16,436 bases of DNA from an uncultured Neisseria sp. Its GTDB lineage: Bacteria > Pseudomonadota > Gammaproteobacteria > Burkholderiales > Neisseriaceae. A program made the translations under genes and the position numbers. The stretch lies in contig CALFOA010000018.1 of the NCBI GenBank assembly GCA_937919795.1, forward strand, positions 1-16,436, in the 5' to 3' direction. The stretch's first letter is position 1. The number at the start of each line of letters is the position of its first letter. This document shows, in pieces, positions 7,118-13,235 of this stretch. A model generated the notes under the pieces. That model was not told the origin of the DNA, ran no database searches, and worked only from the letters and a program-made list of their open reading frames with translations.

Positions 7118-7810
7118 TTAATTTTGTTTTCTGCTTTCCAGCAGCAAACGCACAATGATTTCATCCTGCGGCAGCGTCAGCTTCAAATTAGCGCTTTCGC
7201 CTTCCACCAACAACGGGCGGATACCCAGCGCTTCCACCGCCGAAGCTTCATCGGTTACCGCGCTTAAATCCTCAGCAGATAAGGCCTGCAACAACAAACC
7301 GGCGCGAAACAGCTGCGGCGTTTGCGCCTGCCATAAACCGGCGCGGGAAACGGTGTGTTCAATCTGTTTGCCGCTATCGGCGCGTTTCAAAGTATCGGCC
7401 ACCGGCACCGCCAGAATACCGCCTTCCGGCCGGTTGCCTGCTTGCTCAATCAATCGTTCCAAGGCTTGCGTACTCAAGCAGCAGCGTGCCGCATCGTGTA
7501 CCAGAATATTGTCATCATCCTGCGCCAGCCCTTGCTTTAATAAAGAGCGGATGCCGTTGCGCACGCTCTCGGCACGCGTTTCGCCGCCCACCCGCAATAC
7601 CTGTAATTTATCCTGATTAATGCCTGTCTGAAAAACCGCATCATCGGGCGACAACACCACCGCCACCGCATCAATCGCCGCATGGTTTAAAAACACATCC
7701 AGCGTGTGCTGCAACACCGTTTTACCGGCAATTTCCACATATTGCTTAGGCTTGCCCGCGCCAAAACGCAGGCCGACACCGGCAGCCGGAATCAGGGCGA
7801 TCTGGCGCAT
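7118..7810 (-). CDS. ispD: 2-C-methyl-D-erythritol 4-phosphate cytidylyltransferase
   Basis: Third step of the MEP pathway: couples CTP to methylerythritol phosphate. The 230-residue protein opens with the CTP-binding loop PAAGVGLRFGAGKPKQY (8-24; Arg15 and Lys22 keep the seven-residue spacing of E. coli Arg20 and Lys27) and has VHDAARCC in the middle and the DEASAVE block near the C-terminus. Its ATG overlaps the dnaQ stop in TAATG, and a GGGGGAGA purine run inside the end of dnaQ serves as ribosome site, so translation is probably coupled. Residues 60-64 (FQTGI) are encoded by an exact DUS. Confidence 0.96.
   Translation of the reverse strand: MRQIALIPAAGVGLRFGAGKPKQYVEIAGKTVLQHTLDVFLNHAAIDAVAVVLSPDDAVFQTGINQDKLQVLRVGGETRAESVRNGIRSLLKQGLAQDDDNILVHDAARCCLSTQALERLIEQAGNRPEGGILAVPVADTLKRADSGKQIEHTVSRAGLWQAQTPQLFRAGLLLQALSAEDLSAVTDEASAVEALGIRPLLVEGESANLKLTLPQDEIIVRLLLESRKQN
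7621..7632 (+). repeat. DUS inside ispD
   Basis: Exact TGCCTGTCTGAA, read in the opposite sense by ispD, where it encodes most of FQTGI at residues 60-64. The segment lies in a variable loop, a typical place for a tolerated intragenic uptake sequence. Confidence 0.92.
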
Positions 7811-8541
7811 TATGATGTCTCCCCCGCCGCTTCACGCCACACGCAGCTGCCACCAACCGCTTTATCCAAGCCGTCGAGATAAGCTTCGTGTTCCGCCGTT
7901 TCTTCCGCGCTGGCCGTCAACACCTTCAAATGCAGCGGGCGTTGCGCCACAATATTCACCGCCGCTTCCGTTTTTGCTGTTTCACCGCTCTCGTCGCCCA
8001 TCAAACTGAACTGGCCGCGCGTCATCGCCAGATACACCTCGGCCAGCAGTTCGCAGTCGATCAACGCACCGTGATACACCCGCTTGCTGCGGTCTACATC
8101 AAAACGCGAACACAGCGCATCCAAACTCGCCTTCTGGCCGGGAAACATCTCGCGCGCCATCGCCAAGGTGTCGGTGACTTCGCAGTCCAACTCCTCAACC
8201 GAAGGCAAACCCATGCGGGCAAACTCCATATTGAGAAAGCCCACGTCAAAACGCGCATTATGAATAATCAATTCCGCACCGCGCAAGAAGTCGGCAATTT
8301 GCTGCCCCACCGCAGCAAACTTTGGCGCATTCTCCTCTTGCAAACGCTCCTGCGTGATACCGTGCACCGCAATCGCCTCAGCCGGAATATCGCGCTCGGG
8401 ATCAATATAAAGATGCAGATGATTGCCGTTTAACTGGCGTTTCTGCATTTCGATGCCGGCAAATTCCAACATACGATCACCCTTATCGGGGTAAAAACCG
8501 GTGGTTTCGGTATCCAGAATAATCTGGCGCTCTCTACTCAT
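7810..8541 (-). CDS. dnaQ: DNA polymerase III epsilon subunit (3'-5' proofreading exonuclease)
   Basis: Proofreading subunit of the replicative polymerase. With the ATG at 8541 the protein has 243 residues. Exonuclease motif I is LDTETTG (Asp10, Glu12), motif II HNARFDVGFL (Asp99) and motif III HGALIDCELLAEVY (His157, Asp162), the DnaQ (HxxxxD) type. A variable tail after residue 182, ending in a Trp-containing segment, corresponds to the linker and polymerase-binding region. The frame is open to a TTG at 8562; the tandem ATGs at 8544 and 8541 are better placed behind AAGAG. The stop overlaps the ispD start by one base. Confidence 0.95.
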   Translation of the reverse strand: MSRERQIILDTETTGFYPDKGDRMLEFAGIEMQKRQLNGNHLHLYIDPERDIPAEAIAVHGITQERLQEENAPKFAAVGQQIADFLRGAELIIHNARFDVGFLNMEFARMGLPSVEELDCEVTDTLAMAREMFPGQKASLDALCSRFDVDRSKRVYHGALIDCELLAEVYLAMTRGQFSLMGDESGETAKTEAAVNIVAQRPLHLKVLTASAEETAEHEAYLDGLDKAVGGSCVWREAAGETS

Positions 8542-8646
8542 CATCCGCACTCTTGCAATCAAATTAATCGATACGCCCGCTGTCGGGCAAACAGCATTAT
8601 TCTAACCGAAATCGGCATTTTTCCCTATCGACAAAACCCCTGCCGT

Positions 8647-8658
8647 TTCAGACAGGCA
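8647..8658 (-). repeat. Single intergenic DUS
   Basis: Exact TTCAGACAGGCA on the plus strand, without an inverted partner nearby. Confidence 0.92.
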
Positions 8659-8760
8659 TTTCGCTAGCCGATATTTATCCATCAGATACCTTTTCATTTC
8701 TCTTTAAATCAAATATTTAATTTTCATAAAAAACATCGTCTTATTTAACTTAAACGCAAA

Positions 8761-8775
8761 TAATAAAGATTATCA
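8761..8775. promoter_or_regulatory. Candidate Fur box
   Basis: TAATAAAGATTATCA matches the 7-1-7 Fur consensus TGATAATnATTATCA at 12 of 14 informative positions. The right half is perfect. It abuts the -35 hexamer of the putative promoter at 8776-8804, where bound Fur would block polymerase. Seen by eye; not scored against a genome model. Confidence 0.5.
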
Positions 8776-8804
8776 TTTACAGAAGAGATTTTTTCTATTA
8801 GTAT
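8776..8804 (+). promoter_or_regulatory. Putative promoter of the HugZ-like gene
   Basis: TTTACA (8776-8781) and TAGTAT (8799-8804) are spaced 17 bases apart, with predicted initiation near 8811 and a leader of about 65 bases. Matches are five and four of six. Confidence 0.4.
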
Positions 8805-8876
8805 TCAATTCACTCGCCGGCTGTCAAACAGAAACAGCTTAGTCGGATAACAATCAGAAAATACCGGGAGGACACC

Positions 8877-9338
8877 ATGCCGGAATTTATCCTGCACCAA
8901 CTCGTTCCTCATATCGCCGCACTACACCAACACCCCGCGTGCTGTTGGTTGGCCACCGAACACAACGTCTGCCAAGCCGTGTGCGTACATGAAAACGGCT
9001 GCTATTATGCCTGCCCCCTTAGCAGCAAGTCTGATAACGAAAGCTGCCCGGCCGGTATTTTGATGATTGAATCGGAAAACGGCGACAGCCGCATCAGCTG
9101 GGTCGCCGAGTTAGCAAAACCTACCGCAGAACCAATCGCGCCACACATTGGCTGCCGCTTAGCCGCGCTGTTGCACACCCGCCCCGAACAATTGCCCGAT
9201 ATTTGGCAGATAAAACCCGCACAAGGCTGTTTATGCACCCCACAGCATGCGCACCATGCCATTTCACCGGAAGATTTACGCAGAGCACTCGATGTTGCCG
9301 ACCGCAACCGAGTATTTTCAGACAGGCATGAAGCCTAA
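8877..9338 (+). CDS. Cysteine-rich HugZ/HutZ-like (flavin split-barrel) protein, divergent
   Basis: A 153-residue cytoplasmic protein (no signal peptide) with ten cysteines and many histidines. I do not recognise it as a named gene, but its pattern follows HutZ/HugZ heme-degrading proteins of the pyridoxamine-phosphate-oxidase-like split-barrel fold. An N-terminal strand has WLAT (24-27), then NGCYYACPLSSKS where HutZ has a GYFVLIS block, then a hydrophobic ILMIESEN strand like IMMIEDE. Near the C-terminus LPDIWQIKPAQGCL followed by AHHAISPEDLRRAL parallels the HutZ pattern L.DF...L.P..G....GFG.A..I...DL. A strong GGGAGGA lies just before the ATG. The candidate Fur box upstream fits an iron or heme role. 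The last residues FSDRH are encoded by a DUS. Function is inference; the many cysteines are unusual for the family. Confidence 0.55.
   Translation: MPEFILHQLVPHIAALHQHPACCWLATEHNVCQAVCVHENGCYYACPLSSKSDNESCPAGILMIESENGDSRISWVAELAKPTAEPIAPHIGCRLAALLHTRPEQLPDIWQIKPAQGCLCTPQHAHHAISPEDLRRALDVADRNRVFSDRHEA
9317..9328 (-). repeat. DUS at the 3' end of the HugZ-like gene
   Basis: Exact TTCAGACAGGCA, read in frame as part of FSDRH, four to eight residues before the stop codon at 9336-9338. Confidence 0.92.
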
Positions 9339-9354
9339 AGAATATAGAAACCAA

Positions 9355-9490
9355 ATGGATGGATTTTAGATAGAACAACAAAGCTTCCCCACCAGCATCC
9401 ATGGCTTGCCTATATCGCAAGCCCGCCGTACCGATTTACTAGTGGTTTGTGTTCCTTTTACGCTCCTATATAATATAGGAGCTTTTTTTT
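9355..9490 (+). ncRNA. Candidate small RNA or structured 3' UTR
   Basis: Three consecutive stem-loops end in a classical terminator. Stem 1 pairs ATGGATG (9355-9361) with CATCCAT (9396-9402), its 34-base loop carrying AACAACAAAGCTTCCCCACC. Stem 2, directly abutting, pairs GGCTTGC (9403-9409) with GCAAGCC (9417-9423). Stem 3 is the terminator at 9462-9482 with eight Ts. This is the layout of many regulatory RNAs. I see no convincing promoter right before 9355, so it is more likely released from, or simply part of, the 3' end of the HugZ-like transcript. No match to a named RNA is claimed. Confidence 0.4.
9462..9490 (+). terminator. Rho-independent terminator after the HugZ-like gene
   Basis: GCTCCTATA (9462-9470), loop TAA, TATAGGAGC (9474-9482), then eight Ts (9483-9490). 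Textbook form; not DUS-based. Confidence 0.9.
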
Positions 9491-9512
9491 GCGCCGCCAA
9501 CAGCTGCATTCG

Positions 9513-9541
9513 TTTCAAACAACCATCTTTATATATAGAAT
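9513..9541 (+). promoter_or_regulatory. Probable rsuA promoter giving a near-leaderless transcript
   Basis: TTTCAA (9513-9518) and TAGAAT (9536-9541) are spaced by 17 bases. Initiation six to eight bases past the -10 would fall at about 9548-9549, on the ATG of rsuA. An overlapping TATATA at 9532-9537 would give a leader of only a few bases. Confidence 0.45.
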
Positions 9542-9548
9542 AATTCCC

Positions 9549-10238
9549 ATGCAATTGCTTAAATACCTGCAAGCCCAAGGCATAGGCAGCCGCAAAAGCT
9601 GCCAGTGGCTGATTGAAAACGACTGCGTTGAAATCAACGGCCAAATTGAAAACCACCCCAAGCAAGAAATCCAGCCGCAAGAAGTGCATACGCTCACCAT
9701 AGACGGCGAACCGCACATCGTGGTGCCGCTGCCCTACTTCTATATATTGCTGAACAAACCGGCCGACTACGAAACCTCGCACAAACCGAGCGACTACCCC
9801 AGCATTTTCAGCCTGCTGCCCGATCAATTGCGCAATCTTGATCTACAAGCCATCGGCCGCCTCGATGCCGACACCACCGGCGTGATCCTGATCACCAACG
9901 ACGGCCAGTTCAACCACCGCATGACCTCGCCCAAGCATAAAGTCGATAAACTCTATCAGGCCTGTCTGAAACATCCGGCCGATGAAAGCTTGTGCCAAAC
10001 CCTGATGGCCGGCGTACTTTTGCACGACGACAATGAAACCGTCGCCGCTACCGCCGCCGAGTTATCCAACCCTACCACTCTGCTGCTCACCCTACGCGAA
10101 GGCAAATATCATCAGGTAAAACGTATGGTAGCCGCCGCCGGGAATCGGGTGGAACAACTCCACCGCCTACGCTTCGGCAGCTGGGATGAGGACGACTTAG
10201 CAATTGGCGAATGGAAATTCATTTATCCGAATGAATAA
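9549..10238 (+). CDS. rsuA: 16S rRNA pseudouridine synthase, RsuA type
   Basis: Isomerises a uridine in 16S rRNA (U516 in E. coli) to pseudouridine. The 229-residue protein has an N-terminal S4 RNA-binding domain (about 1-55, with LLKYLQAQGIGSRK and VEINGQ), then the synthase domain with ILLNKPADYE and the catalytic motif AIGRLDADTTGVILITNDG (101-119, catalytic Asp106). REGKYHQVKRMVAAAGNRV (about 184-202) follows near the end. Length and Asp position match E. coli RsuA (231 residues, Asp102). I chose the ATG at 9549. The longer open frame begins at a TTG inside the T-run of the preceding terminator and cannot be real. No Shine-Dalgarno sequence is visible. An 11-base DUS core (9960-9970) lies within the gene. 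RsuA rather than RluB/E is judged from length and lack of extensions. Confidence 0.88.
   Translation: MQLLKYLQAQGIGSRKSCQWLIENDCVEINGQIENHPKQEIQPQEVHTLTIDGEPHIVVPLPYFYILLNKPADYETSHKPSDYPSIFSLLPDQLRNLDLQAIGRLDADTTGVILITNDGQFNHRMTSPKHKVDKLYQACLKHPADESLCQTLMAGVLLHDDNETVAATAAELSNPTTLLLTLREGKYHQVKRMVAAAGNRVEQLHRLRFGSWDEDDLAIGEWKFIYPNE
9960..9970 (+). repeat. DUS core inside rsuA
   Basis: GCCTGTCTGAA matches 11 of 12 bases of the DUS (first T replaced by G). It is read in frame as part of QACLKH. Confidence 0.7.
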
Positions 10239-10295
10239 ATTAAAAAACAAGGTAATGATTAAACAGTTTAAAATCAATATATTGAGCAGAAATTA

Positions 10296-10324
10296 TTGAA
10301 ACTTACATTTTTTAACGAAATATT
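10296..10324 (+). promoter_or_regulatory. Possible promoter of the candidate RNA at 10332
   Basis: TTGAAA (10296-10301) and AATATT (10319-10324) are 17 bases apart. The -35 matches five of six and the -10 four of six. Alternative -10 registers one to two bases downstream exist in the AT-rich run. Confidence 0.35.
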
Positions 10325-10331
10325 TTTGAAC

Positions 10332-10456
10332 TATCTCACAACAAGCCTGTCTCATAGACACTTACTTTCCCAAAGTAAGTAAGTGAGTAAGACGTTTTCC
10401 CCGTAATGTGTTTGGCCATCTATATCTTTCCCCTTGGTATAGATGGCGTTTTTTTT
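10332..10456 (+). ncRNA. Candidate C-rich small RNA
   Basis: A stem of ACTTACTTT (10360-10368) with AAAGTAAGT (10372-10380) exposes a CCC loop. An unpaired stretch with GTTTTCCCCGT (10394-10404) follows, then a 12-bp terminator hairpin (10415-10426 with 10436-10447) whose nine-base loop is TTTCCCCTT, followed by eight Ts. Three separate exposed C-rich (UUUCCC-like) segments resemble anti-Shine-Dalgarno seeds of known bacterial regulatory RNAs. The 5' end is set by the weak promoter at 10296-10324 and is uncertain. The alternative is a long 3' UTR of rsuA, since no other terminator follows that gene. Confidence 0.45.
10415..10456 (+). terminator. Rho-independent terminator
   Basis: GCCATCTATATC (10415-10426) pairs with GGTATAGATGGC (10436-10447), with one G-T wobble and loop TTTCCCCTT, followed by G and eight Ts (10449-10456). 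Confidence 0.9.
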
Positions 10457-10550
10457 GCTTGTTGTTCACAATCTTTTCTCAAGCCTGCCGAATCAACTGG
10501 CACCGCAAGCTTAATACACCGTTATTGTTACCAAACAATAAAATAAATAA

Positions 10551-10565
10551 AGTAATTATATTACC
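10551..10565. promoter_or_regulatory. Palindrome resembling a HexR operator
   Basis: AGTAATTATATTACC contains the perfect palindrome GTAAT-TAT-ATTAC (10552-10564). It agrees with the HexR consensus TGTAATTAAATTACA except at the two outermost bases and one free central base. HexR controls central carbon genes, including gap, in several proteobacteria. The site is about 410 bases upstream of the gap ATG and has a terminator-like hairpin between, so direct control of gap is uncertain. Confidence 0.3.
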
Positions 10566-10594
10566 AAATATCTCTTAATCTTGATAAAAAACTC

Positions 10595-10618
10595 AACTAT
10601 CTATTCGATAGTTTTTTT
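10595..10618 (+). terminator. Weak intrinsic terminator
   Basis: AACTATC (10595-10601) pairs with GATAGTT (10607-10613) around loop TATTC, running into a seven-T tract (10612-10618). An A-run before the stem would make it work in both directions. Low GC makes it weak, and the transcript it would end is not evident. Confidence 0.5.
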
Positions 10619-10850
10619 CATTCTGTATCTAAGCCCCTCATTTCAAAACACAATAGTCATCTAAATAAGCATACGGCATTTCTTTAATGATCTACCAATG
10701 TAATTTATTGTTGTAAATTTATCACTTTAAAATTTTGCCATATTTTTAGCAAAAAATATCATATAGTTGATATGCATGGCTTTTTATAACAACTCCCATC
10801 ATAAAAACATGATAACACCCTTTATTTTAACTACTTCTGACTACATTTTC

Positions 10851-10859
10851 TGCTATAAT
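10851..10859 (+). promoter_or_regulatory. Extended -10 promoter of gap
   Basis: TGCTATAAT is a perfect -10 with the TGn extension. No good -35 lies at the right distance, which is common for extended -10 promoters. Initiation near 10866 gives a leader of about 106 bases ending in AAGGA, eight bases before the ATG at 10972. Confidence 0.6.
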
Positions 10860-10971
10860 ACATTCTATTGTTCGGGCAGCTTACTCCGAAATCAGCATAA
10901 AGTATTCTTCCCGTTTCACTTAATCAAAAATAAAATATTTCCCCCTCTTACTGCATAAAAGGATAGATAAA

Positions 10972-12006
10972 ATGGGCATTAAAGTTGCCATCAATGGTTA
11001 CGGCCGTATCGGCCGTCAAGTTTTGCGCGCTATTTATGATTATGGTTTAGAAGACCAGTTGGAAGTCGTTGCCATCAATGCCAGCGGCTCTCTCGAAACC
11101 AATGCCCATCTTACCAAGTACGATACCATCCACGGCCGCTTTAGCGCCGAGATTTCACACGATCCGCAACATCTGATTATCAACGGCCGCGCCATTCCCT
11201 TCTTCTCCACCCGCAACCCAGCCGAATTGCCTTGGGGTGAACTGGGCGTGGACTTGGTAATGGAATGTACCGGTGCCTTCACCAGCAAATCGAAAGCACA
11301 AGTACACTTAGAATCCGGCGCCAAAAAAGTGTTGATTTCCGCCCCTGGCGATTCTGATGTAGACGCCACCGTGGTTTACGGCGTGAACCACGATGTGATT
11401 ACCCCCGAAATGACCGTGATTTCCAATGCTTCTTGCACCACCAACTGCTTAGCGCCGATTGCCAAAGTATTGAACGATGAAGTAGGCGTCACCAAAGGCC
11501 TGATGACCACCATCCACGCGATGACCAACGATCAAACCGTTACCGACGTGCGCCATAAAGACTTGCGCCGCGCCCGTAGTGCAGTAGAAAATCTGATTCC
11601 TACTAAAACCGGCGCCGCCAAAGCGGTTGGCTTGGTGTTACCGGAATTAAACGGCAAGCTGGATGGCCTCGCCATCCGCGTGCCGACCACCAATGTTTCT
11701 TTGGTCGATTTAAGTTTTGAAGCCGGTCGAGACACCAGCGTGAAAGAAATCAACGCCATTATGCAGGCGGCTTCCGAAGGTGCGATGAAAGGCGTGTTGC
11801 ACTACAACGCCCTACCCTTGGTATCGATGGATTTCAACCACACCCCGCAAGCTAGCACTTTTGATGCCAACCTCACCAAAGTGAGCAACGGCAATATGGT
11901 GAAAGTATTCGCTTGGTACGACAACGAATGGGGCTTCAGCTGCCAAATGCTGAACACCGCCCGCGTGATGTTTGGCTTGGAAGTACGCCCATATCCGAAA
12001 TCGTAA
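10972..12006 (+). CDS. gap: Glyceraldehyde-3-phosphate dehydrogenase, type I, GapB-like cofactor site
   Basis: Interconverts glyceraldehyde-3-phosphate and 1,3-bisphosphoglycerate. The 344-residue protein has the Rossmann motif [10 protein letters not shown] (7-16), the active-site SNASCTTNC with Cys155, catalytic His182, [38 protein letters not shown] and the C-terminal WYDNEWGF. After the second beta strand the sequence is [19 protein letters not shown] enzymes have Asp there (AINDL); the NADP-using B. subtilis GapB has INASYDSETLAHL. The later Leu-Pro pair of NAD enzymes is Val-Arg here. I infer an NADP-tolerant or NADP-preferring, mainly gluconeogenic enzyme. Neisseria are known to lack phosphofructokinase, which fits. 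The alternative erythrose-4-phosphate dehydrogenase is disfavoured by the GAPDH-type [20 protein letters not shown] segment. Confidence 0.94.
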   Translation: MGIKVAINGYGRIGRQVLRAIYDYGLEDQLEVVAINASGSLETNAHLTKYDTIHGRFSAEISHDPQHLIINGRAIPFFSTRNPAELPWGELGVDLVMECTGAFTSKSKAQVHLESGAKKVLISAPGDSDVDATVVYGVNHDVITPEMTVISNASCTTNCLAPIAKVLNDEVGVTKGLMTTIHAMTNDQTVTDVRHKDLRRARSAVENLIPTKTGAAKAVGLVLPELNGKLDGLAIRVPTTNVSLVDLSFEAGRDTSVKEINAIMQAASEGAMKGVLHYNALPLVSMDFNHTPQASTFDANLTKVSNGNMVKVFAWYDNEWGFSCQMLNTARVMFGLEVRPYPKS

Positions 12007-12018
12007 GTAGTAAAAACT

Positions 12019-12051
12019 AAAAAGCGGAACCCTTTCTGGTTCCGCTTTTTT
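12019..12051. terminator. Terminator between gap and the convergent barrel gene
   Basis: AAAAAGCGGAACC (12019-12031) pairs with GGTTCCGCTTTTT (12038-12050) around a six-base loop. The A-run and T-run let it act on both strands: 12 bases after gap, and 13 bases from the end of the minus-strand gene. Confidence 0.92.
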
Positions 12052-12064
12052 ATGTTTAAACACT

Positions 12065-13093
12065 TTAAAACAGCGCTTCAAAACGCAACAATGCCCCCGG
12101 ATGATGGCTGCGACCGGCGCGGCGGTCGTTATAATAATTCACCTCGGTTTGCACAAACAGCCAATCACGCAAGAAAGGCTGGCGGTAGCCAACAAACGGG
12201 CCGTAGCCGTTTAAGCTGGCCTTTTTGTTTTCGATATAGCCGCCGCCGTATAAACCGTAGTTCACCCATTTACCGGGCGCCAGATCATGTTGACGATATA
12301 AGCTATTGCCCCAACTCCACTCTTCTTCTTTATCATCATTTGCATATTGAAAATGTAAGTGGTTGGCGATAAAAGGCTTACCTACCGGAGCATGGCGCAC
12401 TTCCAGATTGGTGCGCGCATAATGTTTGCTGTCGATACCGTAGCGGTAAACCTGTTCAGCAAAGGTATGAATATTGTTATCCAACTGCCAGCCTTTGCCG
12501 ACTTTCACTCGGGCAAAAATATCGTCACCCGAGCGCAAACCGAGATCGAAATCCGTATTCATGCCCAAATAACGATCGATATCCGACCAACGTAAGGCCA
12601 ACGAGGCATTATCATCGCGCACTCGGCGGCTGTTATAAGTACGATCCGGATCGTTTTGTTGACGACCTTCCGCGCCCAAGTGGGCAGAATCGCTCAATTG
12701 GTTATCCAGCGTATCGTCACCAAACACCACGCTCAATTGATTTTCCAATACCGGCAGTTTCAAGCGACCTCGGATACGCGGTTTCACCGAAAAGCGATCA
12801 TGCTTGTTCCATTCGGTATCCAAAATCACCCGTAAACCCGCATCTGCCGGTTTATTCGGATCAGGTGTGCCAAACCAGCTATCCCAATGGTGAGCAACCC
12901 GGTCGATGCGAGAACTAACCGCATCATGCCGGCGGCCTATCCAGCTATTCGGCCGGTTTGGCGGCGCGGTCTCTGCTGCTGAAGGCTGGCTGCCTACCGC
13001 TACCCATTCATCGGCATCAGCCGCCACCGCCAGCGGCAGCCCTGCGACCAATAGCAAAAAAATACCAGTTTTAGTGATATTACCGTTTCTCAT
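12065..13093 (-). CDS. Predicted outer-membrane beta-barrel protein of unknown function
   Basis: I do not recognise this 342-residue protein. It has a signal peptide (hydrophobic 10-24, cleavage after AVA at 22-24), then a polar, proline-containing periplasmic-like stretch to about residue 84. The rest is a series of alternating hydrophobic/aromatic strands separated by charged turns, for example LRVILDTEW, FSVKPRIRGRLKLP, LGLRSGDDIFARVKVGKGW, ANHLHFQYAND and NYGLYGGGYIEN. It ends in ALLRFEALF, a C-terminal phenylalanine with the alternating pattern recognised by the BAM complex. About 12 strands can be counted by eye. AGGAG lies five bases before the ATG at 13093. It is a single-gene unit between two hairpins. 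Barrel location is well supported; function unknown. Confidence 0.8.
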   Translation of the reverse strand: MRNGNITKTGIFLLLVAGLPLAVAADADEWVAVGSQPSAAETAPPNRPNSWIGRRHDAVSSRIDRVAHHWDSWFGTPDPNKPADAGLRVILDTEWNKHDRFSVKPRIRGRLKLPVLENQLSVVFGDDTLDNQLSDSAHLGAEGRQQNDPDRTYNSRRVRDDNASLALRWSDIDRYLGMNTDFDLGLRSGDDIFARVKVGKGWQLDNNIHTFAEQVYRYGIDSKHYARTNLEVRHAPVGKPFIANHLHFQYANDDKEEEWSWGNSLYRQHDLAPGKWVNYGLYGGGYIENKKASLNGYGPFVGYRQPFLRDWLFVQTEVNYYNDRRAGRSHHPGALLRFEALF

Positions 13094-13177
13094 ACCCGCT
13101 CCTGTTTTAGAATAAAGCGTATAAACTTAAAATCATTATAAGTTATCCCTTATTCCTCACAAATGATACAAAACAAA

Positions 13178-13219
13178 AATGCCTGTCTGAAAAAATTTTT
13201 GCTTTTTCAGACAGGCATT
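13178..13219 (-). terminator. Inverted DUS pair, terminator of the sirtuin gene
   Basis: A perfect 17-bp stem (13178-13194 with 13203-13219) with an eight-base loop contains DUS at 13180-13191 and 13206-13217. It begins 17 bases after the sirtuin stop, and a T-rich run follows on the minus strand. Confidence 0.85.
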
Positions 13220-13235
13220 GGATTAATCTATCACC

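Larger units (their letters stand above)
8542..8876. other. Divergent intergenic region between dnaQ and the HugZ-like gene
   Basis: About 335 bases without a gene. The dnaQ side has a small GC hairpin (8575-8588) in the dnaQ leader and a possible minus-strand -10 TAGAAT (8604-8599). A single DUS lies at 8647-8658. From about 8690 it becomes AT-rich and holds a candidate Fur box and promoter for the gene at 8877, which has a strong ribosome site (GGGAGGA, 8866-8872). Confidence 0.7.
10239..10971. other. AT-rich intergenic region between rsuA and gap
   Basis: 733 bases with no credible protein gene. From left to right: a 12-base palindrome TCAATATATTGA (10274-10285), a promoter-like pair (10296-10324), a structured C-rich candidate RNA with terminator (to 10456), an AT hairpin (10522-10529 with 10534-10541), a HexR-like palindrome (10551-10565), a weak terminator (10595-10618), a dyad ATATCA-N6-TGATAT (10756-10773), and the extended -10 of gap (10851-10859) with a leader of about 106 bases. 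No DUS lies in this region. Its base composition is markedly more AT-rich than the genes on either side. Confidence 0.7.

Noticed and set aside
9489..9548. N-terminal extension of rsuA from a TTG at 9489
   Set aside because: The codon lies in the T-run of a Rho-independent terminator and the added residues do not fit the S4 domain.
10373..10390. AAGT tetranucleotide run as a phase-variation repeat
   Set aside because: Only about three imperfect units, outside any coding region or promoter spacer; better explained as one arm of a hairpin.
10767..10958. 63-residue open frame upstream of gap
   Set aside because: It spans the gap promoter, begins at a non-ATG codon without ribosome site and has AT-driven low-complexity composition.
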